Under the pieces are notes generated by a model. The model saw only the letters and a list, made by a program, of their open reading frames with translations, ran no database searches and had not been told where the DNA came from. 48,280 nt of DNA. Origin: Candidatus Zixiibacteriota bacterium. Lineage in GTDB: Bacteria; Zixibacteria; MSB-5A5; GN15; FEB-12. A program made the translations under genes and the position numbers. The stretch is from positions 1 to 48,280 of the forward strand of contig JAJRXM010000027.1 in NCBI GenBank assembly GCA_024276275.1, in the 5' to 3' direction. Positions 8,430 through 16,929 of the stretch are shown here, one piece after another; the first letter of the stretch is position 1; each line of letters starts with the position of its first letter.

Positions 8430-9098
8430 ATGTCAAAATATGAACTTATCCCCCATCCTACCTATAGCAGAATATCAGAACAAGAAATGATTAATAACGC
8501 AAAATCATTTTATAAATTGATGAAAAACCGACGTACCGTTCGTGATTTTTCACCTGACCCTGTTCCTCAAGAAATTATAGAAAATGCAATCCTGACAGCA
8601 GGTACAGCTCCAAACGGAGCCAATATGCAACCTTGGTACTTTACTGTTGTTAAGAGTGCCGATTTGAAAAAGCAGATTCGTACTGAAGCAGAAAAAGTTG
8701 AAAAAGAATTTTACGATACTAAAGCACCCGACTATTGGCTTGATGCATTAGCACCATTAGGTACTGATGAAAATAAAGAATACTTAGAAATTGCACCATA
8801 CTTGATTGTTATCTTTACCCGAAAGCATACCGTATTGTCCGATGATACTATTAAGCAGCATTATTATATTCATGAATCTGTAGGTATTGCAACCGGTATG
8901 TTGATAACAGCAATTCATAATGCCGGGCTTGTCAGCCTTACCCATACACCTAAACCGATGTTGTTTCTTCGCGATCTTTTACAACGTCCGAAATATGAAA
9001 CTCCATTTCTAATTTTAGCGGTTGGTTATCCAAAAGAGAATGTACAGGTGCCTAAAATCGATAAAAAATCCCTTGATGAGATTGCCACATTTTTATAA
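8430..9098 (+). CDS. Nitroreductase-family flavoprotein, iodotyrosine deiodinase (IYD)-like
   Basis: The 222-residue protein has the FMN-binding RRTVRDF motif at 34-40 and TAGTAPNGANMQPWYF at 56-71, typical of the IYD/BluB branch of nitroreductases. The segment after that holds Glu, a Tyr in EFYD and a Lys in ENKEYL in the order of the Glu-Tyr-Lys triad that binds the halotyrosine zwitterion in IYD. ESVGIATGMLITAIHNAGL and a final VGYP follow the family pattern. Expected chemistry is FMN-dependent reductive dehalogenation or another flavin reduction in the cytoplasm; the substrate is inferred. The stop codon abuts the stop of the convergent MscS gene with no bases between. No strong ribosome-binding site is visible. 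Confidence 0.85.
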   Translation: MSKYELIPHPTYSRISEQEMINNAKSFYKLMKNRRTVRDFSPDPVPQEIIENAILTAGTAPNGANMQPWYFTVVKSADLKKQIRTEAEKVEKEFYDTKAPDYWLDALAPLGTDENKEYLEIAPYLIVIFTRKHTVLSDDTIKQHYYIHESVGIATGMLITAIHNAGLVSLTHTPKPMLFLRDLLQRPKYETPFLILAVGYPKENVQVPKIDKKSLDEIATFL

Positions 9099-10334
9099 TT
9101 AGTTTTCTGTAATACGTCTAAAATCGTATCCGGTCGGATTTTGATAGACTCTTAAATCAAATAGAGGAATTACTGCCAGCAGGTGATCCATAATATCTGA
9201 CTGTATCGCCTCATACCGTATCCAATCCTGATCATTACTAAACACATACATTTCTATCGGTAAACCGTGGTCTGTCGGAGGAAGCTGCCTTATTAAAAAA
9301 GTCATCTCGTCATGGATATTCGGATGCTGTTTTAAATAGGCAACTATATATGCTCGGAATGTTCCGATATTAGTAAGATGTCGTCCATTTATCAAAGCAG
9401 AATCATCAATACCATGTTGCTGATTATATTCAGATAATTCTTTTTGTTTTTGCTGTAAGTAAGATTTTAGCATTTGAAACTTTTGATATTCTTTCATATC
9501 AGTATCATTGAGAAATCGTATTGATGTCATATCCAAATATATCGAACGCTTAATCCGTCTTCCCCCCGACTCTGACATCCCTCGCCAGTTTTTGAATGAA
9601 TCGGAAATCATAGCATACGAGGGTATCGTTGTAATCGTCTTATCCCAGTTCTGAACTTTGATAGTGTATAAAGAAATGTCAAGCACATCACCGTCGGCTC
9701 CATATTTCGGCATTTCAATCCAGTCACCGACCTGTACCATCTTACTCATAGATATTTGTACCGATGCCACCAAGCCTAAAATTGTATCTTTGAATATCAG
9801 GAGAAGTACGGCTGTCATTGCTCCTAAACCACCTAGGATAAGTGTCGGTGATTTCCCCATCAGAGTAGAGATTATAACAATCACAAGCATCATCGTAACT
9901 ATAATTTTGACTATTTGAGCGTACCCTTTTAACGGTCTTTGCTTGGAAGTTTCATAAGAGCGGTATATATCTACTAAAGAATCCAAAAATGAGTAAATAA
10001 CAAGAAGGATAGAAAAGAGCATATATGCAGCAGCCAGCCGTTCAATGAAACTTGTCATTTCAGGAAGCAACGGAGCAGAGAAATAAAAGACTAATGCGGG
10101 AGCAATATGAGCCAATCGGGAGAAAAATTTATTCTCAAGAAGAATATCATCCCACTTGGTTTTTGACTGTTTGACAAATAGAGCAACGATTTTTAAGAGT
10201 ATTCGTTTGACAACGGTATTAGCTATGTACGCAATAATAATTATAGCGATTATTAATACAGCAACAGTGAACATTTCCAGATATGCCCCACTAAGTCCTA
10301 GCTGCGTCCCTAATTTTTGTAATATCTCAAGCAT
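9099..10334 (-). CDS. Mechanosensitive ion channel, MscS family, YbdG-like
   Basis: The 411-residue protein is close in length to E. coli YbdG (about 415). Five hydrophobic segments lie in the first 190 residues, followed by the MscS pore and beta domain: LILGGLGAMTAVLLLIFKDTI, then LVASVQISMSKMVQVGDWIEM and DGDVLDISLYTIKVQNWD. The C-terminal part carries TNIGTFRAYI, RQLPPTDHGLPIEMYVFS and YEAIQSDIMDHLL, which are hallmarks of the YbdG branch rather than classic MscS. It is an inner-membrane tension-gated channel giving protection against hypo-osmotic shock. It converges exactly on the upstream nitroreductase gene. Confidence 0.92.
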   Translation of the reverse strand: MLEILQKLGTQLGLSGAYLEMFTVAVLIIAIIIIAYIANTVVKRILLKIVALFVKQSKTKWDDILLENKFFSRLAHIAPALVFYFSAPLLPEMTSFIERLAAAYMLFSILLVIYSFLDSLVDIYRSYETSKQRPLKGYAQIVKIIVTMMLVIVIISTLMGKSPTLILGGLGAMTAVLLLIFKDTILGLVASVQISMSKMVQVGDWIEMPKYGADGDVLDISLYTIKVQNWDKTITTIPSYAMISDSFKNWRGMSESGGRRIKRSIYLDMTSIRFLNDTDMKEYQKFQMLKSYLQQKQKELSEYNQQHGIDDSALINGRHLTNIGTFRAYIVAYLKQHPNIHDEMTFLIRQLPPTDHGLPIEMYVFSNDQDWIRYEAIQSDIMDHLLAVIPLFDLRVYQNPTGYDFRRITEN

Positions 10335-10534
10335 ATTTTATCCTTATTATTTATAGTAGGTCGAAACCCCTGTGGTTTCGACTTTAGTCATGCTGAGCTT
10401 GTCGAAGTATGCTCCATTATTTATTATAAATTGTAAGCAGAATCCTTTAGCGATTCTGCCTATACTTATATAAACGGAAAATCGTAAATGAACATGAGTA
10501 TTTCAACAAAAACTTATAGTCGGAAAATTTAGAT
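10335..10534. repeat. Intergenic cluster of short palindromic repeats
   Basis: Three different inverted repeats sit between the mscS start and tRNA-Thr. The first is a 9-bp stem at 10360-10368/10374-10382 with a CCTGT loop. The second is a CATGCTGAGCTTGTCGAAG word near 10388-10411, a type of intergenic repeat seen in many FCB-group genomes. The third is an 8-bp stem at 10437-10444/10452-10459. Each is preceded by or enclosed in GTAGG/GTAAG-like flanks. They resemble REP-like elements rather than terminators, because T-runs are lacking. No gene is seen. Confidence 0.6.
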
Positions 10535-10607
<73 letters not shown>

Positions 10608-10658
10608 ATAAAAGACAGACGTAATAAAGTAACTTCTCATGCAATATCAAAACAAAAA

Positions 10659-10681
10659 GTCAAGAGGACAGGCCTCTTGAC
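10659..10681. repeat. Palindromic intergenic repeat
   Basis: A 9-bp perfect inverted repeat at 10659-10667/10673-10681 has a 5-base loop ACAGG and is followed by CTAC. On the minus strand it reads GTAGG-stem-CCTGT-stem, the same layout as the element at 10360. It lies between the two tRNA genes. Confidence 0.55.
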
Positions 10682-10697
10682 CTACAAAATTTCTAAC

Positions 10698-10730
10698 AAA
10701 AAAAACCGAACCTATTAAGATTCGGTTTTT
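10698..10730 (-). terminator. Rho-independent terminator of tRNA-Leu
   Basis: A 10-bp stem (10701-10710 with 10721-10730) and 10-base loop lie about 20 bases past the 3' end of tRNA-Leu on the minus strand. A run of eight T follows the GC part of the stem on that strand. Confidence 0.8.
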
Positions 10731-10752
10731 GATTTTGCTATCTATTATTAAA

Positions 10753-10839
10753 TGGTGCCGGAGGCCGGACTTGAACCGGCACGCACCAAGGTGCAAGGGA
10801 TTTTAAGTCCCTGGCGTCTACCAATTCCACCACTCCGGC
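10753..10839 (-). tRNA. tRNA-Leu (TAA)
   Basis: This is a class II tRNA with a long variable arm. The acceptor is GCCGGAG/CTCCGGC with discriminator A and an encoded CCA at 10753-10755. The anticodon loop CTTAAAA gives anticodon TAA. The variable arm is the GCACC/GGTGC hairpin and the T-arm contains GGTTCAAGTCC. It is the only tRNA in this window for which CCA is encoded. Confidence 0.95.
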
Positions 10840-10993
10840 ACAAATATTTGAAATCCAAACTAAACCCGTCAGTCAGACAGTAGTCTGTGGTATATCTAAT
10901 CAGTAGCTGTTCTGTAAACAGATTGTTAATGTATAAAATATATTTAAAATTTCAAGTAAAATTTTACAACTATTTAATATCTCTTATCGGCAC

Positions 10994-11449
10994 TTACTCT
11001 GAGTATTCTGCCCAGCTCGTTGATGTCTCCCAGACTCTAACCGAAACCAGTTTTACGTTATCCCCCAGCTTAAACCGTGATTTATCAGATTTACGGTACT
11101 CAACCAATCTTTCGTTACATCGGTCATAAATATCTTTCGCAATAACTTCAGTTGTCGGGTCTAAATTTTTATAGCCTATTACCCTGTCATCAAAATCATC
11201 TTTAAACTGCTGATAATTAGGATCATCAGTATTCATACAAATGGCATGGTCGAATTTTTCGACAAAATCAATACATGCTTCTTTGATAATTTTAAAATCA
11301 CAGACCATTTCATTACTGTCCAAATTGTCCGATTCCAAGATAAATTCTATTCTTCTGCTGTGTCCGTGGGGATATTTACAGTTATCAGGATGTTTGGAAA
11401 GCATGTGGGCATTTTCCACTTCCAGCGTTTTACAAATTCGATAAGGCAT
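10994..11449 (-). CDS. queD: QueD: 6-carboxy-5,6,7,8-tetrahydropterin synthase
   Basis: The start is set at the ATG at 11449, which AGGAACC precedes and which lies one base after the queE stop. The longer reading from 11497 overlaps queE and lacks support. The product has 151 residues. The zinc ligands are His in ENAHML and the two His of YPHGHS, and the catalytic Cys lies in DNCKYPHGH. FDHAIC and DPTTEVIA are the other conserved patches, and VRVWETSTSW lies near the end. It converts 7,8-dihydroneopterin triphosphate to 6-carboxytetrahydropterin, the first committed step to preQ0 and queuosine. It is the last gene of the queFCED run. Confidence 0.93.
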   Translation of the reverse strand: MPYRICKTLEVENAHMLSKHPDNCKYPHGHSRRIEFILESDNLDSNEMVCDFKIIKEACIDFVEKFDHAICMNTDDPNYQQFKDDFDDRVIGYKNLDPTTEVIAKDIYDRCNERLVEYRKSDKSRFKLGDNVKLVSVRVWETSTSWAEYSE

Positions 11450-11450
11450 T

Positions 11451-12143
11451 TTAGGTTCCTTTTTTATTCCCGAATAATTCAATATGCAGCCGATCACAAT
11501 AACGAAACCCGTACTCTTTACACATCTCGGCTACTAGTAGTTTTTTTGTATCTATCTCTTCTTTTGTGATTCCTTGCGGCATCAACAGAACTTTATACGG
11601 TGCTATATCTCGCTTTAATTGAGCAAGTAATTCTAAAACTTCATTTACATCGTTTTGAGAATCTATTACAAACTTTAACTGATAATCGTAATTGTCAATC
11701 CATTCTTGTATAATCAAAAGATTTATTCTATCACGTTCATGTCGTTTTAGCCAGCTTTCCGAGGCTCTTTTATCGGGGGTAGAATTTGACATCTTTGGGC
11801 TGATAGATGCAAGGTCGCAATCTATATTTTCGGGACTAATTGTTCCGGCAGTTTCTATCGTAATATGACAATCTTTATCTTTTAAACTCATGCATAGCTG
11901 TTGTATCTCTTTAGCAATCATCGGCTCTCCCCCTGTTACAACGACGTGCTTACATTTTTTCGAGTCAACATGAGAAACTATCTCATCTATTGTCATATCT
12001 TCGCCTGTCGGCTCCCATGATGCGTAATCGGTGTCACACCAGTTACACCGAAGATTACATCCCGAAGTTCGAATAAACAACGACGGAAGACCGGTAAGCA
12101 TTCCTTCACCTTGGAGAGAATAAAAAATCTCTGATATCAGCAT
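11451..12143 (-). CDS. queE: QueE: 7-carboxy-7-deazaguanine synthase (radical SAM)
   Basis: The 230-residue protein opens with the family motif SEIFYSLQGEG. The radical-SAM cluster motif is CNLRCNWC (Cys-x3-Cys-x2-Cys) around residues 29-36, and VVTGGEPM is the SAM-binding glycine motif near 68-75. It makes 7-carboxy-7-deazaguanine from 6-carboxytetrahydropterin using SAM and magnesium. It lies between queC (41-base gap) and queD (one-base gap), consistent with a single transcript. Confidence 0.95.
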   Translation of the reverse strand: MLISEIFYSLQGEGMLTGLPSLFIRTSGCNLRCNWCDTDYASWEPTGEDMTIDEIVSHVDSKKCKHVVVTGGEPMIAKEIQQLCMSLKDKDCHITIETAGTISPENIDCDLASISPKMSNSTPDKRASESWLKRHERDRINLLIIQEWIDNYDYQLKFVIDSQNDVNEVLELLAQLKRDIAPYKVLLMPQGITKEEIDTKKLLVAEMCKEYGFRYCDRLHIELFGNKKGT

Positions 12144-12184
12144 TCAATTTTCGCTCATTATGACAAAATTAAAGAAGTTGTCTT

Positions 12185-12871
12185 TTAAGTCTCATCTTGT
12201 GAATTATCCCGAGCAGTCATATATACAGTCGGGTCGGTAATACCGGATAATTCAAAAGCTTCTTTACGTTCAACACAAGTACCGCACAAACCACAATGTA
12301 GTTCAAAACCTTTGTAACAGGAATATGTATATTGATACTGCAGATCAAAAGTCTGCCCGAGTCTGACAATTGCTGTTTTATCTATGTCAATAAACGGTCT
12401 CAGAATTTGTATATTGGCAAATGTTCCTAGCTTGACCGCATCGGCAAATGATGTCATAAAATCTTCACGACAATCAGGATATATAGTATGATCGCCCGAG
12501 TGAGCAGCAATTATTATTGCATCTGCTTCAATACTCTCGGCATATCCGGCCGCTATAGCAAGCATAATACCGTTCCGAAACGGCACTACCGTTTTTCTCA
12601 TCGACGGTTCCTGATAATGTCCGTCAGGAATCTGACCGCCTGATTTTAACAAGTCAGACTTAAAGAAATCATTCATAAATGAGAGTTCGATTATCTCATG
12701 TTGTACGTTAAGAGTGTTACAGTGATGTGAGGCAAACTTCAGTTCTCTCTTATTATGTTTTGAGCCATAGTTAAAACTGACCGCAGTTACCGTTTCATAC
12801 TTTTTAACGGCATCATAAAGTGCTGTGGTAGAGTCTATTCCACCGCTTAAGAGAACTAATACTTTATTCAT
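12185..12871 (-). CDS. queC: QueC: 7-cyano-7-deazaguanine (preQ0) synthase
   Basis: The 228-residue protein has the PP-loop ATP pyrophosphatase motif LSGGIDSTTA at 8-17 and FNYGSKHNKRE. A C-terminal zinc site uses the Cys residues of YSCYKGFELHCGLCGTC. It turns 7-carboxy-7-deazaguanine into the nitrile preQ0 with ATP and ammonia. It starts 8 bases after the queF stop codon, with only a weak ribosome-binding site, so translational coupling to queF is likely. Confidence 0.95.
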   Translation of the reverse strand: MNKVLVLLSGGIDSTTALYDAVKKYETVTAVSFNYGSKHNKRELKFASHHCNTLNVQHEIIELSFMNDFFKSDLLKSGGQIPDGHYQEPSMRKTVVPFRNGIMLAIAAGYAESIEADAIIIAAHSGDHTIYPDCREDFMTSFADAVKLGTFANIQILRPFIDIDKTAIVRLGQTFDLQYQYTYSCYKGFELHCGLCGTCVERKEAFELSGITDPTVYMTARDNSQDET

Positions 12872-12879
12872 TTCGATTG

Positions 12880-13290
12880 CTATTTTCGGGTATATTCTCG
12901 TTGAACTGTTGTTTGAATACCGCCTCGTGAATTAAACACCCCGACCAGTTTTAGTCTGTTCGGTTTAATTACTTTGACAATATCATCAACAACTTTATTC
13001 ACAACATTCTCGTGAAAAATACCTTTATTACGATATGCCAGAAGATATTCTTTAAAACTTTTTAGTTCAATACAATTTTCAGAGGGAGCATAATTGAGAG
13101 TCAAAACAGCAAAATCAGGAAGTCCTGTCTTTGGGCAGACACAACTAAACTCAGGAATAGTCATCGTAATCGAATAATCTCTATCAGGGTAGATATTTTC
13201 AAATATCTCTATTTTAGGAGTTTTCCAGTCGCGGATATCATCCTGTTTTCCTTCATAACTTGATTCATTCATGTCGTGATTATACGCCAA
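12880..13290 (-). CDS. queF: QueF: preQ0 reductase (type I, unimodular)
   Basis: The 136-residue protein is the short YkvM-like form. The catalytic Cys lies in FSCVCPKTGLPDFA, which also carries the conserved Asp. The QueF signature ELKSFKEYLLAYRN binds NADPH and substrate, and GIFHENV supplies His and Glu. It reduces the preQ0 nitrile to preQ1 with two NADPH, the form exchanged into tRNA by Tgt. The start at 13290 gives MAYNHDM; a second ATG at residue 7 is possible. It lies 21 bases after the MATE gene stop. Later genes tgt, queA and queG/queH are not in this window. Confidence 0.93.
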   Translation of the reverse strand: MAYNHDMNESSYEGKQDDIRDWKTPKIEIFENIYPDRDYSITMTIPEFSCVCPKTGLPDFAVLTLNYAPSENCIELKSFKEYLLAYRNKGIFHENVVNKVVDDIVKVIKPNRLKLVGVFNSRGGIQTTVQREYTRK

Positions 13291-13311
13291 AACTGCATAA
13301 AAAGCAATAGG

Positions 13312-14688
13312 TTAAACCTGTACAGTCAGCCATCTTCCTCTACGGTAATAAGTATAGAAAATCATTGCAGAAATAAATCCTGAAATTGTAAAAATCCACC
13401 AAATAGCTGTTTTATCAAATCCGAAATATGTTGTTGCTATCAAAGCAGGAATAACCTGTAATCCCCACCCATGAATTACAGACATGATCATAAACGGTGT
13501 ATTGAGACCTACCCCTGAATGTATCTGTTCTAACATAATAAACGCTCCATAAGCAGGAAACCCGATTGCCCATATCTGAAGCATCTCGGTTCCGATAGCA
13601 ATTGTTTCGGGCGAATCAAAAAAGAGAGACATATAGAACTCACCAAAGAAATAAGTCAGAAACCCAAAAGCAGTCAGAATTCCAATTCCTAATACAATAG
13701 AATGATTAGCAGTAGTTTTGGCTCTGTCAACTTTATTAGCACCCAAATTATGCCCAATTAATGATGAAAGCCCTAACCCTATTCCGACAATTAACATAAT
13801 TCCAAATCCAAAAACTTGTATTCCTACGCCATAAGCGGCTACGACTGACATACCGAACGAGGCAACCAGCGGTGTTAACAACATGCGTGAACCGGAAAAT
13901 GTAATCTCCCCAAGTAATGCCGGAGTTCCTATTTTAAGCATCTGCCACATCGATTTTATAGACATCGATGTTCTCCCTATAAGATGCATTTTAATATTAG
14001 TGTATTTTGTTTTAAATAGTATTGCACCGATTAAAAATGTAAGTGAATAGCTAATTATCGAGGCTACCGCTGCTCCCTGTAAGCCTAACTCAGGGAATCC
14101 AAAATATCCAAAAATAAATAGTGGGTCTAAAGTTGCATTTAATAGATTAGAACCGATCATCATCCCCATCGAAAGAGCTGGATTTGCTATTGAACGTAGA
14201 GCCGTAAAAAATGAATAGGTCGCATACATTATCGGCATGCCGAACAGTAATATCTTACCGTACGAAATTCCTAAATCAAGAACCTCTTTTTCTGCTCCGA
14301 GAAAGGTCAGCATTTCCTTCAAATATAACCATCCGAAAACACCCAGCAATGTTCCGAAAAACAACTTGAGTACAATCGTTTCTTTGATAGCTTTTTCGGT
14401 ATTATCATAATCTTTCTCACCGTACCTACGCGAAATTATAGCAACCGACCCTGGACCGATAAGAGAATTAAAGGCAAACAGAACCCATAAAAGATTTGAG
14501 AAAAATGTAATAGCCGCAACCGACGGTTCGCTGTTCGGTAACCGGGATACCCAAAACATATCTGCCATAGCGTAGATATGATGTGCCAGAAATCCAAACA
14601 TCGAAGGCAGCCCCATTTTAAGAATAGAGTTGAGTATCGACCCCTCGGTGTAATCTTTATGTTCTTTAATTTTTTGAGTAACAGTCAA
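13312..14688 (-). CDS. MATE family efflux transporter
   Basis: The 458-residue integral membrane protein has about 12 helices in two MatE repeats of similar pattern. The first begins near ILKMGLPSMFGFLAH and the second near MLKIGTPALLGEITF. GLSSLIGHNLGA is a conserved loop in the second half. It would export organic cations or other small molecules in exchange for H+ or Na+. The start is TTG at 14688, supported by AAGGA six bases upstream. It is the first gene of a tight minus-strand run followed by queF, queC, queE and queD, so it is probably co-transcribed with queuosine synthesis. A role in moving a deazapurine is possible but unsupported. Confidence 0.9.
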   Translation of the reverse strand: MTVTQKIKEHKDYTEGSILNSILKMGLPSMFGFLAHHIYAMADMFWVSRLPNSEPSVAAITFFSNLLWVLFAFNSLIGPGSVAIISRRYGEKDYDNTEKAIKETIVLKLFFGTLLGVFGWLYLKEMLTFLGAEKEVLDLGISYGKILLFGMPIMYATYSFFTALRSIANPALSMGMMIGSNLLNATLDPLFIFGYFGFPELGLQGAAVASIISYSLTFLIGAILFKTKYTNIKMHLIGRTSMSIKSMWQMLKIGTPALLGEITFSGSRMLLTPLVASFGMSVVAAYGVGIQVFGFGIMLIVGIGLGLSSLIGHNLGANKVDRAKTTANHSIVLGIGILTAFGFLTYFFGEFYMSLFFDSPETIAIGTEMLQIWAIGFPAYGAFIMLEQIHSGVGLNTPFMIMSVIHGWGLQVIPALIATTYFGFDKTAIWWIFTISGFISAMIFYTYYRRGRWLTVQV

Positions 14689-15061
14689 AACAGTTCCTTG
14701 GTAACATCAAATAAATAATAAAAATTGTAGGTCATGGTTCCGATTCCAAAAATTATAATTATGAGAAACCCGACAGTTTTAAAATAGTGACATAATTATG
14801 AATTCATACAATAAGCTATTATTCGTAATAATCAATCAATTGTTCCAAATGAATGACTATATAAATCGTACTTTGTTCTCTATGTCAAATATCTCTTGCT
14901 GTAATATATGAAAATGATATGCGTTGAAAACACTTTGTGCTACCTATATTTTCTATAACTATTTTAGTTGACTAGTTTAACCATGATAGCTATAATATCC
15001 TAAAGATTGAAGCAGGTTTAATCAATAATGTATAATTTAATAAAACTAGGAGAGAAGTTCT
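14689..15061. other. Divergent intergenic region between MATE and barrel genes
   Basis: There is no coding sequence, RNA gene or riboswitch that I can recognise here. It is very AT-rich. The right-hand part holds the promoter of the outer-membrane barrel gene. I looked for a preQ1 riboswitch upstream of the MATE-que genes and saw none. Confidence 0.5.
14968..14996 (+). promoter_or_regulatory. Sigma-70-type promoter for the barrel gene
   Basis: TTGACT at 14968-14973 and TATAAT at 14991-14996 are separated by exactly 17 bases, giving a leader of about 60 bases to the ATG at 15062. A second weaker candidate, TTGAAG at 15007-15012 and TATAAT at 15031-15036 with an 18-base spacer, lies just downstream. 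Confidence 0.7.
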
Positions 15062-15700
15062 ATGAATGTTTTTGTAAAAAAAATCAGTACTATTATAACT
15101 GCAATTGCTTTTATAGCAGTTTTAGTAAGTAATGTCGATGCACAAACAGTTTCGCCTAAAATAGGAGTTCGTGGAGGTCTAGGTACTGATATACACGGTG
15201 GTATTGCTTATGGTGTTGGTGGAAATTATCTTCTTTCATATCCAAACGGAGGCTTAGAATTAGGCGTTCTATTGTTTGGTGGTAGTTTTGAAGAGTCCTC
15301 TGAAGACGGTTATAACTTTGATACCGGAGCACCTCATATATACGACGAAACAACTGATATCTTTGTTTTTGGTCTTATGGCAAATTACCTTATTGGTTAT
15401 GACCAATCTACAACAAAATCATATTTTATTGTTGGTGCGGGATTGGCAAGTATTTCAGTTGATTGGGAAGAAAAAAGTGCAACTGACGGTTCTCTTGGTA
15501 CAATTATGCCGGGTGGTGGAAGTATGCAGTCAGAAAGTGCTTCCGGTGCTGGTACTGTCTTTAATCTTGGTGTAGGTAAAAGCTTTTCTGAAAACTTTGA
15601 TATGCGGGTTGAATTCCCAACAATTGTTACATTTTCAACGGCCGGAAATGCTTCTGCAGTTATTCCTACGTTTATTGTCACAGCAGGATTTAGATTTTAA
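15062..15700 (+). CDS. Outer-membrane beta-barrel protein
   Basis: The 212-residue protein has a signal peptide of about 27 residues ending in NVDAQ. It then shows alternating amphipathic strands rich in Gly, Tyr and Phe, with long acidic loops, and ends in GFRF, a terminal Phe typical of barrels assembled by BAM. Length and pattern fit a small 8-strand OmpA/OprF-like or opacity-type porin. AGGAGA lies upstream of the ATG. Codons and leader suggest a well-expressed monocistronic gene flanked by a strong promoter and a terminator. Ligand or role unknown. Confidence 0.8.
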   Translation: MNVFVKKISTIITAIAFIAVLVSNVDAQTVSPKIGVRGGLGTDIHGGIAYGVGGNYLLSYPNGGLELGVLLFGGSFEESSEDGYNFDTGAPHIYDETTDIFVFGLMANYLIGYDQSTTKSYFIVGAGLASISVDWEEKSATDGSLGTIMPGGGSMQSESASGAGTVFNLGVGKSFSENFDMRVEFPTIVTFSTAGNASAVIPTFIVTAGFRF

Positions 15701-15727
15701 TACATATCGATCTATATCATAACTTTT

Positions 15728-15758
15728 GGTCAGGTCTTTTCAAGTCCTGACCTTTTTT
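15728..15758 (+). terminator. Rho-independent terminator of barrel gene
   Basis: A 7-bp GC-rich stem GGTCAGG/CCTGACC (15728-15734, 15746-15752) with an 11-base loop is followed by six T. Confidence 0.88.
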
Positions 15759-15877
15759 ATTAGTATTTTTGTATAAAGTTAGTATAGGTATTCGACTATA
15801 GATTTAAGCAATAAGTATGATGTATGTAAAGAAGTCGATTGAATTGTATATCGGTTTATTAAGCAGTAAATAAAATA

Positions 15878-15959
15878 TGGTGGGGGAAGGATTTGAACCT
15901 TCGAAGGCGTCGCCGACAGATTTACAGTCTGTTCCCTTTGACCACTCGGGAACCCCACC
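15878..15959 (-). tRNA. tRNA-Tyr (GTA)
   Basis: This is a class II tRNA with acceptor GGTGGGG and discriminator A at 15878. The anticodon stem-loop CAGACTGTAAATCTG gives anticodon GTA. It has a long variable arm and a T-arm with GGTTCAAATCC. No CCA is encoded. GUN anticodons such as this one are the substrates for queuosine at position 34, relevant to the que genes and the QTMAN-like gene nearby. Confidence 0.96.
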
Positions 15960-16053
15960 AATATGACTCTGATTGATTTCTCCACTAAATCAGAGATGCC
16001 AAGTATAAAATATTATTTGAATAAAATCAAACAGTATTTTTAGCTAAATGAAT

Positions 16054-16929
16054 TTATTCATCCAATGCTTTAATATAAGCCTCTAACTTAGCTTTATACA
16101 TACAATTTGGCATACTTTCTACCAAATTAGTCAGTTTTGATTTGTCTATTGTGTTATTGTGAAAAGCGGCTGTCTCTATTGAACCAAAAGACACATCGTT
16201 TTTAGAGGCAGCATATTGGGAGACTTCAAGAACCGAATCAGGATTACCTGCATCAAACCAATTAAACGACTTACCTAAATTGACAAACTTCAAATCTTTA
16301 CTGTCTAAATAATGCTGAATGACGTGTAAAATCTCTAGCTCTCCCCTATCTGACGGAGTTAGCTTTTTGGCAACTGAGGCAACCTGCTTGTCAAAAATAT
16401 ACAGGCCGATAATCGCAAGGTCAGACTTCGGAACTTTCGGTTTTTCTTCCATGTGGGTAACGTTACCATTGTCGTCAACCTCTGCAACACCAAACACTTC
16501 AGGATTAGAGACAGGAAATCCGAATATAAGCGAGCCTGACTGATAGTTTTTGACCGCATCGACTACTTTGTCAACCGGGTCAAAGATATTATCACCAAGC
16601 AACAATACGATGTTGTCATCGCCGATAAACTCTTCTCCGAGTACAAAAGCATCGGGGATACCTTTGGCAATAGTCTGAATCTGATATCTGATAGTGATAC
16701 CGTAGTCGGAACCGTCACCAAGCAGTTGTTTAAACCCGGGAAGGTCTCGTTTGGTCGAAATGAGTAAAACATCTTTGACTCCCATAGCAATCAAAGTCGA
16801 CAGAGGATAAAATATGAGTGGTTTGTCATAGACGGGCAGTAGTGGTTTTCCAACAACTTTTGTAGCGGGAAACAGTCTGGTGCCTTTTCCTCCTGCTAAG
16901 ATAATCCCTTTTTTAATTTTGTCATTCAT
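16054..16929 (-). CDS. rmlA: Glucose-1-phosphate thymidylyltransferase-like nucleotidyltransferase (RmlA family)
   Basis: The 291-residue protein has the nucleotidyltransferase signature GIILAGGKGTRLFPAT at 8-23 and KPLLPVYDKPLIFYPLSTL. VLLLGDNIF carries the metal-binding Asp, and MEEKPKVPKS is the sugar-1-phosphate loop. Length matches bacterial RmlA. It would activate glucose-1-phosphate with dTTP to dTDP-glucose. It is the last gene of the rmlC-SDR-rmlD-rmlA run and overlaps the rmlD stop by one base (TAATG), implying translational coupling. Exact nucleotide and sugar use is inferred from family and neighbours. Confidence 0.88.
   Translation of the reverse strand: MNDKIKKGIILAGGKGTRLFPATKVVGKPLLPVYDKPLIFYPLSTLIAMGVKDVLLISTKRDLPGFKQLLGDGSDYGITIRYQIQTIAKGIPDAFVLGEEFIGDDNIVLLLGDNIFDPVDKVVDAVKNYQSGSLIFGFPVSNPEVFGVAEVDDNGNVTHMEEKPKVPKSDLAIIGLYIFDKQVASVAKKLTPSDRGELEILHVIQHYLDSKDLKFVNLGKSFNWFDAGNPDSVLEVSQYAASKNDVSFGSIETAAFHNNTIDKSKLTNLVESMPNCMYKAKLEAYIKALDE

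Noticed and set aside
14689-15061. preQ1 riboswitch upstream of the MATE-que run
   Set aside because: I saw no preQ1-I aptamer core (for example the conserved A-rich 3' tail and C-rich loop) on the minus strand.
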